NCBI GenBank assembly: GCA_963716245.1
Contig: OY970300.1
Span: forward strand, 434,001-498,000
Direction: 5' to 3'
Length of the DNA stretch: 64,000 nt
Source of the DNA: VRUE01 sp963716245
GTDB taxonomy: Bacteria; Actinomycetota; Thermoleophilia; Solirubrobacterales; 70-9
Position 1 is the stretch's first letter; the number at the start of each line of letters is the position of its first letter. Positions 16,143 through 25,596 of the stretch are shown here, in pieces. The position numbers and the translations under genes were made by a program. The notes beneath the pieces were generated by a model that was given only the letters and a program-made list of their open reading frames with translations, did not search any database and was not told the DNA's origin.

Positions 16143-16415
16143 ATGCCGCCCGCCCGCAAGGCCAAGCCGCGATCGCTCGACCATGCCGCGCTCGGGGCGG
16201 CGATCCGGCAGCTGCGCAGGGAGGCCGGGATGAGCCAGGAGGCGCTCTCGGAGGCCGCCGAGCTCCACCCGACCCACGTCGGCGGCATCGAGCGGGGCGT
16301 GCGCAACCCCAGCTACGCGACGCTCCTCCGCCTCTCGGCCGCGCTGGGGACCAGGCTCGGCGCCGTCACCGACCTGGCCGACGAGATCGGCGGGCGCGAC
16401 GGCGGGCGGGCGTAG
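16143..16415 (+). CDS. XRE-family transcriptional regulator
   Basis: The 90-residue protein is mostly one Cro/C1-type HTH: LGAAIRQLRREAGMSQEALS, EAAELHPTHVGGIERGVRNP, SYATLLRLSAALGTRLGAV. GGAAGGG lies about 9 bases before the ATG at 16143 and decides this start over the GTG at 16116. It is divergent from the ArsR-like gene and upstream of rpmJ. Role unknown. Confidence 0.85.
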   Translation: MPPARKAKPRSLDHAALGAAIRQLRREAGMSQEALSEAAELHPTHVGGIERGVRNPSYATLLRLSAALGTRLGAVTDLADEIGGRDGGRA

Positions 16416-16435
16416 GCCCGCGAAGGCGCTCCCTT

Positions 16436-16455
16436 GCTATCTTTCCCGTTCGGCC
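16436..16455 (+). promoter_or_regulatory. Likely promoter for the rpmJ-rpsMKD-rpoA-rplQ operon
   Basis: GCTATCTTTCCCGTTCGGCC is nearly the same as the string upstream of tuf. TATCTT at 16438-16443 fits a TANNNT -10 element. The insertion of two unrelated regulators upstream would require a local promoter for the alpha-operon genes. No clear -35 is seen. Confidence 0.45.
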
Positions 16456-16528
16456 TGAGGGCCGATTTGTGCCTGCCGCCCAACTCCTGGGGCATGCGGG
16501 AGTCCTGTATTCGAACGACACCGGAGCG

Positions 16529-16642
16529 ATGAAGGTCCGAGCTTCCGTAAAGCCGATGTGCGAAAAGTGCAAGATCATCCGCCGCAACGGCGCGGTCTTG
16601 GTGATCTGTCAGAACCCCCGTCACAAGCAGCGGCAGGGTTAG
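16529..16642 (+). CDS. rpmJ: 50S ribosomal protein L36, zinc-binding type
   Basis: The product has 37 residues: MKVRASVKPMCEKCKIIRRN then GAVLVICQNPRHKQRQG. The C..C..C..H zinc ligands are all present. The ATG at 16529 is preceded by GGAG (CCGGAGCG). In most actinobacteria infA would precede it; here it follows an XRE regulator. rpsM starts 7 bp downstream. Confidence 0.96.
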   Translation: MKVRASVKPMCEKCKIIRRNGAVLVICQNPRHKQRQG

Positions 16643-16649
16643 GACGACG

Positions 16650-17021
16650 ATGGCGCGCATCGCAGGGATCAACATCCCGGTCAACAAGCGGATCGAGATC
16701 GGGCTCACCTACATCTTCGGGATCGGTCGCTCGACCGCGCTCGAGATCCTCTCGGAGACCAAGATCGACCCCAACACCAGCGTCAAGGACCTGACCGAGG
16801 ACGAGGTCATGAAGCTGCGCGAAGCCGTCGAGCGGCGCGAGGTCGAGGGCGATCTGCGCCGCGAGCGCTCGCAGGACGTCAAACGGCTGATGGAGATCGG
16901 CACCTACAGGGGGCTGCGGCACCGCCGCGGCCTGCCGGTCCGCGGCCAGCGGACGAAGACCAACGCGCGAGGCCGCAAGGGCCCGCGCCGGATGAGCGTC
17001 GCCGGCAAGCGCAAGGTCTAG
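16650..17021 (+). CDS. rpsM: 30S ribosomal protein S13
   Basis: S13 is in the 30S head and contacts the 50S subunit and P-site tRNA. It has 123 residues: MARIAGINIPVNKRIEIGLT, YIFGIGRSTALEIL, then YRGLRHRRGLPVRGQRTKTN and ARGRKGPRR at the C terminus. It starts 7 bp after rpmJ. Confidence 0.98.
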   Translation: MARIAGINIPVNKRIEIGLTYIFGIGRSTALEILSETKIDPNTSVKDLTEDEVMKLREAVERREVEGDLRRERSQDVKRLMEIGTYRGLRHRRGLPVRGQRTKTNARGRKGPRRMSVAGKRKV

Positions 17022-17031
17022 GGGCGAGACG

Positions 17032-17430
17032 ATGGCTGCCAAGAAACCGGGCAAAGGGCGCACCCGCCGCCGCGTCAAAAAGAACATCGCTTACGGGCAG
17101 GCGCACATCAAGACTTCGTTCAACAACACGATCGTCACGCTCACCGACCGCCAGGGCAACGTGATCGCCTGGGAGTCGGCCGGCTCGACCGGGTTCAAAG
17201 GCTCGCGCAAGTCGACCCCGTTCGCCGCGCAGGTCACCGCCGACGCGGCCGCCAAGAAGGGCATGGAGCACGGGCTCGAAAAGGTCGAGGTGTACGCCAA
17301 GGGCGCCGGCTCCGGTCGCGAGACCGCGATCCGCTCGCTGCAGGCGGCGGGGCTCGAAGTGACGACCGTGAAGGACGTGTCGCCGCAGGCCCACAACGGC
17401 TGCCGGCCGAAGAAGCGGCGGAGGGTCTGA
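17032..17430 (+). CDS. rpsK: 30S ribosomal protein S11
   Basis: S11 lines the mRNA exit region of the 30S platform. It has 132 residues: GQAHIKTSFNNTIVTLTDRQ, GNVIAWESAGSTGFKGSRKS, TPFAAQVTADAAAKKGMEHG and the end DVSPQAHNGCRPKKRRRV. TGATG overlap with rpsD. Confidence 0.98.
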   Translation: MAAKKPGKGRTRRRVKKNIAYGQAHIKTSFNNTIVTLTDRQGNVIAWESAGSTGFKGSRKSTPFAAQVTADAAAKKGMEHGLEKVEVYAKGAGSGRETAIRSLQAAGLEVTTVKDVSPQAHNGCRPKKRRRV

Positions 17431-18050
17431 TGGCCCGCGACACCGGTGCCCAGTGCAAGCAGTGCCGCCGCGAGGGGCAGAAGCTCTTCCTCAAGGGCGA
17501 GCGCTGCTTCACCGACAAGTGCGGGGTCGAGCGCCGCTCCTACCCGCCCGGCGAGCACGGCCGCGGTCGCATGCGCCAGTCCGAGTACCGGGTGCAGCTG
17601 CGCGAGAAGCAGAAGACGCGCCGCTACTACCAGGTCCTCGAGAGCCAGTTCCGGGCCTACTACGACAAGGCCTCGCGCCAGGACGGCGTGACCGGCGAGA
17701 ACCTGCTGCGGCTGCTCGAGTCGCGCTTCGACAACGTCCTGGTCCGGCTCGGGTTCGCGGCATCGCGCCGCCAGGCGCGGCAGCTGATCCGCCACGGGCA
17801 CTGGATGATCAACGGGCGGCGGGTCGACGTGCCCTCGTACCAGATCCGTCCCGAAGACGTGATCTCGATCAAGCCCGACTCGGCCGCGACGGACACGATC
17901 CGCAAGGCGACCGAGCTGGTCTCGACCGTGCCGGCCTGGCTGCAGGCCGACCACGACTCCCTTACCGCCAAGATCCTGCGCTATCCCGAGCGCGCTGAGA
18001 TCTCGGCGCCGGTGCAGGAGCAGCTGATCGTCGAGCTGTACTCCAAGTAG
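17430..18050 (+). CDS. rpsD: 30S ribosomal protein S4, zinc-binding type
   Basis: S4 is a primary 16S rRNA-binding protein. It has 206 residues. The N terminus has four cysteines (GAQCKQCRREG and ERCFTDKCGVERR) that form the zinc-binding C+ variant. The S4 RNA-binding domain follows: LLRLLESRFDNVLVRLGFAA, SRRQARQLIRHGHWMINGRR. The tail QEQLIVELYSK is typical. rpoA starts 38 bp downstream. Confidence 0.98.
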   Translation: MARDTGAQCKQCRREGQKLFLKGERCFTDKCGVERRSYPPGEHGRGRMRQSEYRVQLREKQKTRRYYQVLESQFRAYYDKASRQDGVTGENLLRLLESRFDNVLVRLGFAASRRQARQLIRHGHWMINGRRVDVPSYQIRPEDVISIKPDSAATDTIRKATELVSTVPAWLQADHDSLTAKILRYPERAEISAPVQEQLIVELYSK

Positions 18051-18088
18051 TCCGGCATCAATTTCGGAAACACATACGCAAGGAACTC

Positions 18089-19069
18089 ATGACCACTGAC
18101 TTCCAGGTCCCCCGCATCACCGCAGAGAAGGCCGACGACCGTCGCGGCACGTTCACGATCGAGCCGCTGGACAAGGGCTTCGGCTACACGTTCGGCAACG
18201 GCCTTCGCCGTGTCCTGCTCTCCTCGCTCGGCGGCGCCGCCGTCACCAGCGTCCGCATCGAGGGCGTAGCGCACGAGTTCTCCAGCGTGCCGGGCGTCAA
18301 GGAGGACGTCACCGACATCGTCCTCAACCTCAAGGAGCTCGTCGTCCGCATGCACACCGATGCCGACGAGATCGAGGCCCCGCTCGTCGCCACCGGCCCG
18401 GGCGAGATCAAGGCGAAGGACATCGACCTCCCCTCCGGCGTCGAGATCCTCAACCCCGACGCGCCGATCGCGACGCTCGAGAAGAAAACCAAGCTCGAGG
18501 TCTACCTGACGATCGGCCGCGGCCGCGGCTACTCGCCGGCCGAAGAGAACAAGTCCGACGAGCAGCCGATCGGCGTGATCCCGATCGACTCGATCTTCTC
18601 GCCGATCCGCCGCGCCTCCTACACGGTCGCGACGGCCCGCGTCGGCCAGCGGACCGACTTCGACAAACTGACCCTGGAGATGGAGACCGACGGCTCGATC
18701 GAGCCGACCGCCGCGCTGCGCGAGGCGTCGGAGATCCTGATCAAGACCCTGGCGATCTTCACCGACGCCGAGCGCGTCGAAGAGCTGACCGCGCGCGAAC
18801 CGACGCCCTCCCTGCCGTCCAACGGCCTGGGCGGCGGCGACGGAAGCTCCCCGGCCGTCGGCAACGGGCTCGAAGAGATCCTGATCGAGGAGCTGGAGCT
18901 GGGCGTCCGCTCCTACAACTGCCTGAAGCGGGCGGGGGTTCAGACCGTCGGCGACCTGGTGCGCAAGACCCGCACCGAGCTGAACGCGATCCCGAACTTC
19001 GGCTCGAAGTCGATCGAGGAAGTCATCGAGACCCTGCAGGCCCGCGGACTCGACCTGCAGCCGGAGTAG
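18089..19069 (+). CDS. rpoA: DNA-directed RNA polymerase subunit alpha
   Basis: Alpha scaffolds RNA polymerase assembly and contacts activators and UP elements. It has 326 residues. The N-terminal domain shows PLDKGFGYTFGNGLRRVLLS and VRIEGVAHEFSSVPGVKEDV. A Ser/Gly linker follows (LPSNGLGGGDGSSP), then the C-terminal domain LELGVRSYNCLKRAGVQTVG and SKSIEEVIETLQARGL. AAGGAACTC precedes the ATG. rplQ follows after 25 bp. Confidence 0.98.
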   Translation: MTTDFQVPRITAEKADDRRGTFTIEPLDKGFGYTFGNGLRRVLLSSLGGAAVTSVRIEGVAHEFSSVPGVKEDVTDIVLNLKELVVRMHTDADEIEAPLVATGPGEIKAKDIDLPSGVEILNPDAPIATLEKKTKLEVYLTIGRGRGYSPAEENKSDEQPIGVIPIDSIFSPIRRASYTVATARVGQRTDFDKLTLEMETDGSIEPTAALREASEILIKTLAIFTDAERVEELTAREPTPSLPSNGLGGGDGSSPAVGNGLEEILIEELELGVRSYNCLKRAGVQTVGDLVRKTRTELNAIPNFGSKSIEEVIETLQARGLDLQPE

Positions 19070-19094
19070 GAAGCCCGACGGGAGCGAGAGACCG

Positions 19095-19448
19095 ATGCGC
19101 CACCGCAAGAAGCGCAACAAGCTGAGCCGCGACGCGTCGCATCGCGAGTCCCTGCTCTCGAACCTCTCCAAGCAGCTGATCGAGCACGAGCGGATCAAGA
19201 CCAGCCAGGCGAAGGCCAAGGCGGTCAAGCCCGAGGTCGAGCAGCTGATCACGCTCGCCAAGCGCGGCGACCTGCACGCCCGCCGCCAGGCGCTCGCGAC
19301 CCTCCACAACGACAAGTTCGTCGTCCACAAGCTGTTCGAGGAGGTCGCCCCGCGCTACGTCGAGCGCCCGGGCGGCTACACGCGGATCGTCAAGCTCGGC
19401 CCGCGCCGGTCGGACTCGACCGAGATGGTCTACCTAGAGCTGGTTTAG
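19095..19448 (+). CDS. rplQ: 50S ribosomal protein L17
   Basis: L17 lies near the tunnel exit. It has 117 residues: MRHRKKRNKLSRDASHRESL, LSNLSKQLIEHERIKTSQAK, and VAPRYVERPGGYTRIVKLGP. It is the last gene of the superoperon. truA, which often follows rplQ, is instead 8.4 kb away on the other strand. Confidence 0.98.
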   Translation: MRHRKKRNKLSRDASHRESLLSNLSKQLIEHERIKTSQAKAKAVKPEVEQLITLAKRGDLHARRQALATLHNDKFVVHKLFEEVAPRYVERPGGYTRIVKLGPRRSDSTEMVYLELV

Positions 19449-19473
19449 GCGGACGGCGCCCAGCGCGCCCGGA

Positions 19474-19508
19474 GCAGGCACACCGCATTACTCAACTTCT
19501 GTGCCTGC
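19474..19508 (+). terminator. Hairpin after rplQ, probable operon terminator
   Basis: GCAGGCACA (19474-19482) pairs with TGTGCCTGC (19500-19508) around a 17-nt loop. AAATTATTAGGTTTTT follows, so the T tract is displaced by about 10 bases. It ends the ribosomal superoperon. Confidence 0.55.
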
Positions 19509-19651
19509 AAATTATTAGGTTTTTCTGGTTGCCAGACGCCTGAGAACCGTCTACTTTACTCCGGCAATCTTCAGAAAGACCTTCTTCGATACTTAGGGGT
19601 ACTCCGGGTGTTCCTCTCCTTATCCGAGAAGACGACGGTGGGGGAGACGAG

Positions 19652-22600
19652 ATGTCCGGCAGGGAGTCGATCGATGGTGCCCGTCCAGGAGCGCGCGTCC
19701 GTTTGCGGTTCGTCGCGCTCTTCGCAGCGTTGCTCGCGCTGAGCTTCGCGGTCCCCGTCCTCGCAGCCGAACTGCCCGCCCCGGCGACGGAGGGCACGCT
19801 TCCGTCGACGCCCGAGGGCTTCGACCCGTCGAAGCTGCCGGGTGCCGAGGACGTCACCGCCGCGATCGAAGCCGCCGAACAAGAAGAAGCGGAGCGTGAA
19901 GCGTGGCTGGCAAGCCCGGAGGCGATCGCTGAGCGCGAGCAGTCCCGCTTCGCGTTCGCCGACCTCGACGCCGCGGCGGCCGAGCAGCTGCTGAGCACGG
20001 TCTTCGCCGAGCAGCTGGCGCAGCTGAACGAGGACCCCGCCCGCATCCTCGGCGACGCCCAGCTGCTGCGCAGCAGCGAGGGGGCCGCGACGATCAGCCA
20101 GGAAGGGGACGGGCAGCTGCTCGAATCGAGCATGCCGGTGCGTGCCGAGGACGAGGAAGGCGACCTGCGCAAGGTCGACCTCGGCCTCGAAGAGACCGCG
20201 ACCGGCTTCGAGACCGAGAACGCCCTCGTCGACGTGCAGATCCCGGTGTCCGCCGACGAGCCGATCGAAGTCGGCGAGGAGGGGGTGGGCATCGAGCTGG
20301 CGGGTGCCGCGGAGCGGACCGTGCAGCCCTTCGGCGAGGAGAACGCCTTCGCCGCGGAGGTGCTGCCGGACACCGACATGCTGGTCAGCCCGATCGCGGG
20401 CGGTGTGGAGGTCTTCAACCTGCTGCGCTCCGAGCACAGCCCCGAGACGCTGCGCTTCGGGGTGCAGATGCCGGCGGGGGCAGAGCTTCGCGCCGACGGC
20501 CAGTGGGGCGCCGAAGTCGTCGCCGACGGGCAGCTGCTCTCGACGATCCGCGAGCCCGTCGCCGTCGATGCCCAGGGAACCGACGTGCCGGTCGATCTCC
20601 AGGTCGAGGGCAGCTCGCTCGTCCTCACGGTCGACCACCGCGAGGGCGACTATGCCCTACCTATCTTGCTCGACCCGATTCTCGAAGACAACGCGAACTG
20701 GATGTACGGCCAGAACCACAACGCGCTCGACATGGGCCTCTGGGCCTTCAACAAGAACGTCGCGGGCATGTACGGGTCGACCTACTGCATCTACGAGTGC
20801 TTCGGGCCGGGCGGCAGCGGCACCCGCGGCCTTTACGTCTCCGCTCAGTCGGGAACCTACTGGCCCAACCAGTTCGCCCAGTGGGCCTACGGCGCCCCCA
20901 ACGGGAACAGCTTCATCTCGAGCGTGACGCTCGGAGCGCCCTACGTCCACGCCGACCACGGCTGCCCCGAGGCGGACTATCGCAAGCCGCACAACTACTT
21001 CGGCGTCTGGTCGACCAGCCAGAACAAATGGGCCTACATCTCGGTCAACTCGGCCAATCAGCCGGGCGGCTCCTACACGCTGCCTTACTCCGGCGACGCG
21101 GCGATCTTCGGCCTCAGCACCGGCGGCGACGAGTACTCGATCGGCTGCTGGCGCGACCTCTACGCCGGCGGCGCCCACGTCTGGCTGGACGACTGGGGCG
21201 CGCCCTCAATCGAGTGGTTCACCGGAGTCCCGAGCGGATGGGTCAGCGACGAAACCCAGTTCACGATCTCCGCGCGGGCGAGCGACCCCGGCCTCGGCGT
21301 CCAGAACATCGCCGTTCATCCGGAAGGGACGGCGATCTTCCACGCCGAGAATCCCCTCTACCACTGCGCCGGCAACCGTCGCGATTCCTGCATCCCTACC
21401 TACACCGCGACCTTCACCAATCCGGGTGGGCTCTTTTGGGAGGGCGAACGGACCGCCTTCATCAGGGCCTTCGATCCGACCGGCAAGTCGACTAGGACCA
21501 GCGACTTCACGATGCGGGTCGACAAGACCCCGCCCCAAGTGACCCTGAGCGGTCAGCTGGCCAAAGAGACCGGCGAGGTCGGCAGTGAAGAGAAACCAGC
21601 CGGGACCGGGGACGAGCTCAGCCTCCCCGTCTACAACCTCACGATCAACGCCACCGACATCGGTCCCGAGAGCGATGCCAGCAAAAAAAAGCGCTCGGGC
21701 GTCAAGGACATCGAAGTGTTCCTCGACGGCAACGAGATAACGGATGTGCCCTGGAGCCCGCAGTCGTGCACGGTGAGTGGCTGCCCGGCAACGATGAATG
21801 TCACCTACAAGCTCGTGCTCAGTAAGCTGACCACCGCCGGTAAACACAAATTGAAAGTCGTCGCCGTCGACCAGGTGGGCAAGCCACTCCCGCGCACGAT
21901 CGAGTTCGAATACTTCCCCGCCACCGGGATGAAAGACGAGTACGTGATGCACCACTTCGCGCTCCCCGACGGGCAGGGCAACGAAGCCGAAGAAGAGCAC
22001 CCCGACCGGCCCGAACTGGCGGTCAACGTGATGAACGGCAACCTCGTCTATCGCGAGGAGGACGTCGAGGTCGAGGGGGCGGCCGTCGACCTGGAAGTCG
22101 AGCGCTACTACAACTCGATGCTGCCTGAGGCCGAGAACACGGAGTGGGGGGATGGCTGGACGCTCGCGCAGACGCCCGAGCTGGAACCGCAGACCGACGA
22201 CCCCGATCCCCAGCCGACCCGCGCAAGCCTGCTCGAGGAAAGCGGCGCCGTGCAGGACGACGTTTCGCTGCCCACGGCAATAGGCGCACAGACTTTCGAC
22301 GCTGATCTCCAAGCGACCGTGACGAAGACGGCCGGCGGCGGCTACGAGTTGAGCGACCAGACCGGCGAATCGGCCACCTCGATCGTCTTCGACGAGACCG
22401 GACAGGCCGAGGCGCGCTTGACCGAGGGCTTCGCCAAGGTCGACTACGTCTACGAAGCCGGCGCCCTGAGCGAGATCGCGATCGAGGACCCTGGCAGCGC
22501 CGGCAATCCCACCGAGGCCGCCGAAGACGAACCCGGCGAAGTCGGGGGCCCCTACACCGGCGTCCTCTACGCCGATGCCTTCGGCACCGAAGGCTCGGGA

Positions 22601-25594
22601 GTCGGCCAGCTGAAAACGCCCGCGGACGTGGCCGTCGACTCCGCCGGCAACCTCTGGGTGGTCGACCGCGGCAACGACCGCGTGCAGAAGTTCAGCCCGA
22701 CCGGCGAGCTGCTCACTCAGGTCGGGTCCTACGGATCAGACGCCGGTCGGTTCAAATCCCCGTCGGGGATCGCAATCGATCCAGAAGGCAACGTCCTGGT
22801 CACCGATACCGGCAACCAGCGCGTGCAGAAGTTCAACTCCAAAGGCGAATATCTGAGCCAGTTCGGCTCCTACGGCACCGGCAACGGGCAGTTCCAGGGC
22901 CCGGCCGGGATCGCGATCGGCCCCGGCGGCAATGCGATCTTCGTCACCGACCGCGGCAACCACCGCGTCCAGCGCTTCACCAAAGCGGGCGCCTACTACG
23001 GCCAGGTCGGCTCCTACGGCTGGGAGGACGCCAAATTCGACGAACCGCTCGCGCTAGCGATCGGTGGCCCGTGGGGCGAATACGCCTTCACGGTCTTCGT
23101 CGTCGACGGAGGCAACAACCGCCTGCAGCGCTTTACGCCCTTCGGCGCCTTCATCTCGAAATTCGGCACCTACGGCACCGGCGAGGGCCAGCTCGACAGC
23201 CCCGCCAACGTCGAGATCGACGCCAAAGGCAACGTCTGGGTCGGCGACCGCCGCAATGCCCGCGTCCAGCTCTTCGACCAGGCCGGCAAATACATCGACC
23301 AGTTCGGCACCAAAGGCGCCGAAGAGGGCCAGTTCGACCTCGCCTATCCGATGGGCATCGCCTCAGACGGCGCCGGCGGGATCTGGGTCACCGACGGCAA
23401 CCACCACCGCCTGCAGAAATGGGTCGCGGGGAGCTATACCCCCAACGAAAGCCAGGTGATCCCGGCCGACGATCCTGCGGTCGACGTCGATGTCTCCGCG
23501 GGCCTCGTCACCGGCCTCGCCGGGGAGGAGGCAGGTGCCCACAGCTACGCCCACAGCGGCGACGATCTGTCCTCCCACAGCGGTCCGCAAGGCAAAAGCA
23601 GCTACGAATACGACTCGGCCGGTCGAATGACCAAAGTCACGCTGCCCAACACCACTTGGGCGACGATCGCCTACTTCGCCGACGGGCGAGTCAAATCGGT
23701 CGTCGTCGACCCCGTCGGCGCAGATCCCGCCAAGACGACCAACTTCGAGTACAGCGACGAACCGAGGCGGACCTTCGTAGAAGTGCTGGGCTCTCCAAAC
23801 GTCACCTACGACATCGGTGAAGACGGCTCTGTTCTCAAGTGGTGGCACGAACAGCAGCCGCCCCAGTTCCTCAGCATCACCGGCACCCTTTGGGAGGCAA
23901 GAGAAAAAACGCTCGCGATCGGCGACCACACGCTCCAGGTCATCGCCGATTCCCCCGAGGGCATCGCTTCGATCCAGCTCATCGCCAACGGCACGACGCT
24001 CATCGACGAGGTGACCTGCGAGCAGATCCCCGGTAACGGGGTGACCGAGTGCACGAGGGTCGAAAACCCCTGGGTCACCAACACCGCCGACCACAGCCCC
24101 GGTGTCCTGCATCTCGAAGCCATCGTGACCGACAGCGACGGCCAAACCGAAAGCGAGCGCTTTTGGGTCGACGTCCCCTACACGCCCCCGCCGCCACCCG
24201 GCGTCCCGGTCCCACCCAGGTTCAAAGACATCCTCCAGTTCCGCCAAGACTACGGCCTCGAGGTCGTCTTCCCCGTCGCCAACGAGATGGAGTTGAACGA
24301 ACGGATCTTCGACCTGATCCACGCCTGGCACAGTCCCGGCACCCCGGCGGGCCAGGTTGCCCGTGAATCATGGGAGCGCTGGGGCGTGCCGCTGAGGCCA
24401 GCTGACGTCGCGGAGTTGGAGTACCGAGAAGCTTATGTGGCCCAAGCGGCAATCGCGATACCTCAGTGGGCCAACACGCATGCAGCCTCACTTTATGCGG
24501 GCCACCATGTGGACCATAGACAAGGCGGTATTGTGCGTGTCGGTTTCACTGCCAACCAAGGCCCCCTGGTGTCACAGCTAATCGGCGACGCGATCCTGAT
24601 GGCTCCTTCTGCTCGAGTTGCGGCATTTTCAACTACTCCGTCACACTCGCTAGCTAATCTGAGTAACTACGCCCACGCTCTTCCGCAGCAGCTTGCGGGC
24701 GACTCGACTATTCGCGCTCTGCTAACGGAAAGCGGCGTGGATACCGCTAACAACACTGTCAAAATCGGAACGGTAGATCCCACCGCTGTAACGCAGTATT
24801 TAGCCTCAACGTTTGGGTCCGGTACCCCTTTTTCCGTTCATCAGGCTGTGCGACCGGAACTTCGCCTCAGAGACAGAGAGCTCGATCACCGGCTGCTAGC
24901 CGGCGACAGACTCCTCGGATCAAGCGAAGTAGGGCCCGGGCGCTGTAGTCTGGGCTTCGGCGCTAGGGAACGCGCTGGCACTCAACCCAACAACCAAGCA
25001 GTTGTTAGAAACTTTGCGTTTACGGCAGGCCACTGTTTTCTTCTCGGATCGACTGTCGAAAAAGTCGGTCTACGTAACGGTAGTTTGCGAGAGGCAAAAA
25101 TTGGAACTGTTAGCCGCAGAACCTATAACGAGGAACTCGCCGAACACTATTATTCTGATGGAGAGCTAATTCGCCTCAGTGGTAATCTTAGTCCCCCTAC
25201 TGCCATTTACAGGGGCCCTCAACAAGGCGACAGATGGGTTGAGGGTGTTGAGCGCGCAACCGCTGGAACCACGCTCTGCACGTCTGGTAACACCACGGGT
25301 GTCAGCTGTGGTCTTGCTAGGGAGCCCAAGATATCTTGGTACTATGGCTACCCGCTTCTCGTCGTTCCGACGAATGCTAAGACCGATAAGGGCGATAGCG
25401 GAGGGCCTGTCTGGAACCGTTTGACGGGTAACGCAGTCGGACTTATCTCGTCGGGACCCGAACCTGGACCCAGTGCCACTTGGCTTACGCCCCTGAGGCC
25501 GGTGAACCATCCTTCAGGGGAAAAAGTACCTGGACTCTTGGAAATCCTAGATGCACAAGGGGGCGGGCCGTTGGGAATTGCTCAGCAGCCCTAG
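19652..25594 (+). CDS. Very large secreted Rhs-like/NHL-repeat protein with a C-terminal trypsin-like serine protease
   Basis: The 1980-residue protein starts with a signal peptide (hydrophobic residues 18-39, ending VPVLAA). Residues about 785-840 (VNVMNGNLVYREEDVEVEGA, then LEVERYYNSMLP) resemble the DUF6531-type start of Rhs proteins. About six NHL repeats (GIAIDPEGNVLVTDTGNQRV and relatives) fill about 975-1257. One YD-type repeat lies near 1317 (YEYDSAGRMTKVTLP). After a proline linker near 1515, residues about 1600-1760 (HAASLYAGHHVDHRQGGIVR) resemble a streptogrisin-type pro-segment. The end is an S1-like protease: TAGHC with H1794, SDGEL with D1836, DKGDSGGPVW with S1916. Base composition becomes AT-richer from about 24.4 kb. 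GGGGGAG precedes the ATG. Function is inferred: an exported, possibly polymorphic, protease effector. It could also be a self-processing surface protein. Confidence 0.85.
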   Translation: MSGRESIDGARPGARVRLRFVALFAALLALSFAVPVLAAELPAPATEGTLPSTPEGFDPSKLPGAEDVTAAIEAAEQEEAEREAWLASPEAIAEREQSRFAFADLDAAAAEQLLSTVFAEQLAQLNEDPARILGDAQLLRSSEGAATISQEGDGQLLESSMPVRAEDEEGDLRKVDLGLEETATGFETENALVDVQIPVSADEPIEVGEEGVGIELAGAAERTVQPFGEENAFAAEVLPDTDMLVSPIAGGVEVFNLLRSEHSPETLRFGVQMPAGAELRADGQWGAEVVADGQLLSTIREPVAVDAQGTDVPVDLQVEGSSLVLTVDHREGDYALPILLDPILEDNANWMYGQNHNALDMGLWAFNKNVAGMYGSTYCIYECFGPGGSGTRGLYVSAQSGTYWPNQFAQWAYGAPNGNSFISSVTLGAPYVHADHGCPEADYRKPHNYFGVWSTSQNKWAYISVNSANQPGGSYTLPYSGDAAIFGLSTGGDEYSIGCWRDLYAGGAHVWLDDWGAPSIEWFTGVPSGWVSDETQFTISARASDPGLGVQNIAVHPEGTAIFHAENPLYHCAGNRRDSCIPTYTATFTNPGGLFWEGERTAFIRAFDPTGKSTRTSDFTMRVDKTPPQVTLSGQLAKETGEVGSEEKPAGTGDELSLPVYNLTINATDIGPESDASKKKRSGVKDIEVFLDGNEITDVPWSPQSCTVSGCPATMNVTYKLVLSKLTTAGKHKLKVVAVDQVGKPLPRTIEFEYFPATGMKDEYVMHHFALPDGQGNEAEEEHPDRPELAVNVMNGNLVYREEDVEVEGAAVDLEVERYYNSMLPEAENTEWGDGWTLAQTPELEPQTDDPDPQPTRASLLEESGAVQDDVSLPTAIGAQTFDADLQATVTKTAGGGYELSDQTGESATSIVFDETGQAEARLTEGFAKVDYVYEAGALSEIAIEDPGSAGNPTEAAEDEPGEVGGPYTGVLYADAFGTEGSGVGQLKTPADVAVDSAGNLWVVDRGNDRVQKFSPTGELLTQVGSYGSDAGRFKSPSGIAIDPEGNVLVTDTGNQRVQKFNSKGEYLSQFGSYGTGNGQFQGPAGIAIGPGGNAIFVTDRGNHRVQRFTKAGAYYGQVGSYGWEDAKFDEPLALAIGGPWGEYAFTVFVVDGGNNRLQRFTPFGAFISKFGTYGTGEGQLDSPANVEIDAKGNVWVGDRRNARVQLFDQAGKYIDQFGTKGAEEGQFDLAYPMGIASDGAGGIWVTDGNHHRLQKWVAGSYTPNESQVIPADDPAVDVDVSAGLVTGLAGEEAGAHSYAHSGDDLSSHSGPQGKSSYEYDSAGRMTKVTLPNTTWATIAYFADGRVKSVVVDPVGADPAKTTNFEYSDEPRRTFVEVLGSPNVTYDIGEDGSVLKWWHEQQPPQFLSITGTLWEAREKTLAIGDHTLQVIADSPEGIASIQLIANGTTLIDEVTCEQIPGNGVTECTRVENPWVTNTADHSPGVLHLEAIVTDSDGQTESERFWVDVPYTPPPPPGVPVPPRFKDILQFRQDYGLEVVFPVANEMELNERIFDLIHAWHSPGTPAGQVARESWERWGVPLRPADVAELEYREAYVAQAAIAIPQWANTHAASLYAGHHVDHRQGGIVRVGFTANQGPLVSQLIGDAILMAPSARVAAFSTTPSHSLANLSNYAHALPQQLAGDSTIRALLTESGVDTANNTVKIGTVDPTAVTQYLASTFGSGTPFSVHQAVRPELRLRDRELDHRLLAGDRLLGSSEVGPGRCSLGFGARERAGTQPNNQAVVRNFAFTAGHCFLLGSTVEKVGLRNGSLREAKIGTVSRRTYNEELAEHYYSDGELIRLSGNLSPPTAIYRGPQQGDRWVEGVERATAGTTLCTSGNTTGVSCGLAREPKISWYYGYPLLVVPTNAKTDKGDSGGPVWNRLTGNAVGLISSGPEPGPSATWLTPLRPVNHPSGEKVPGLLEILDAQGGGPLGIAQQP

Positions 25595-25596
25595 CC

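Noticed and set aside
19492..20638. Long antisense frames inside the Rhs-like gene and most ribosomal genes
   Set aside because: They are mirror frames caused by high GC at third positions; their translations are low-complexity and lack family motifs.
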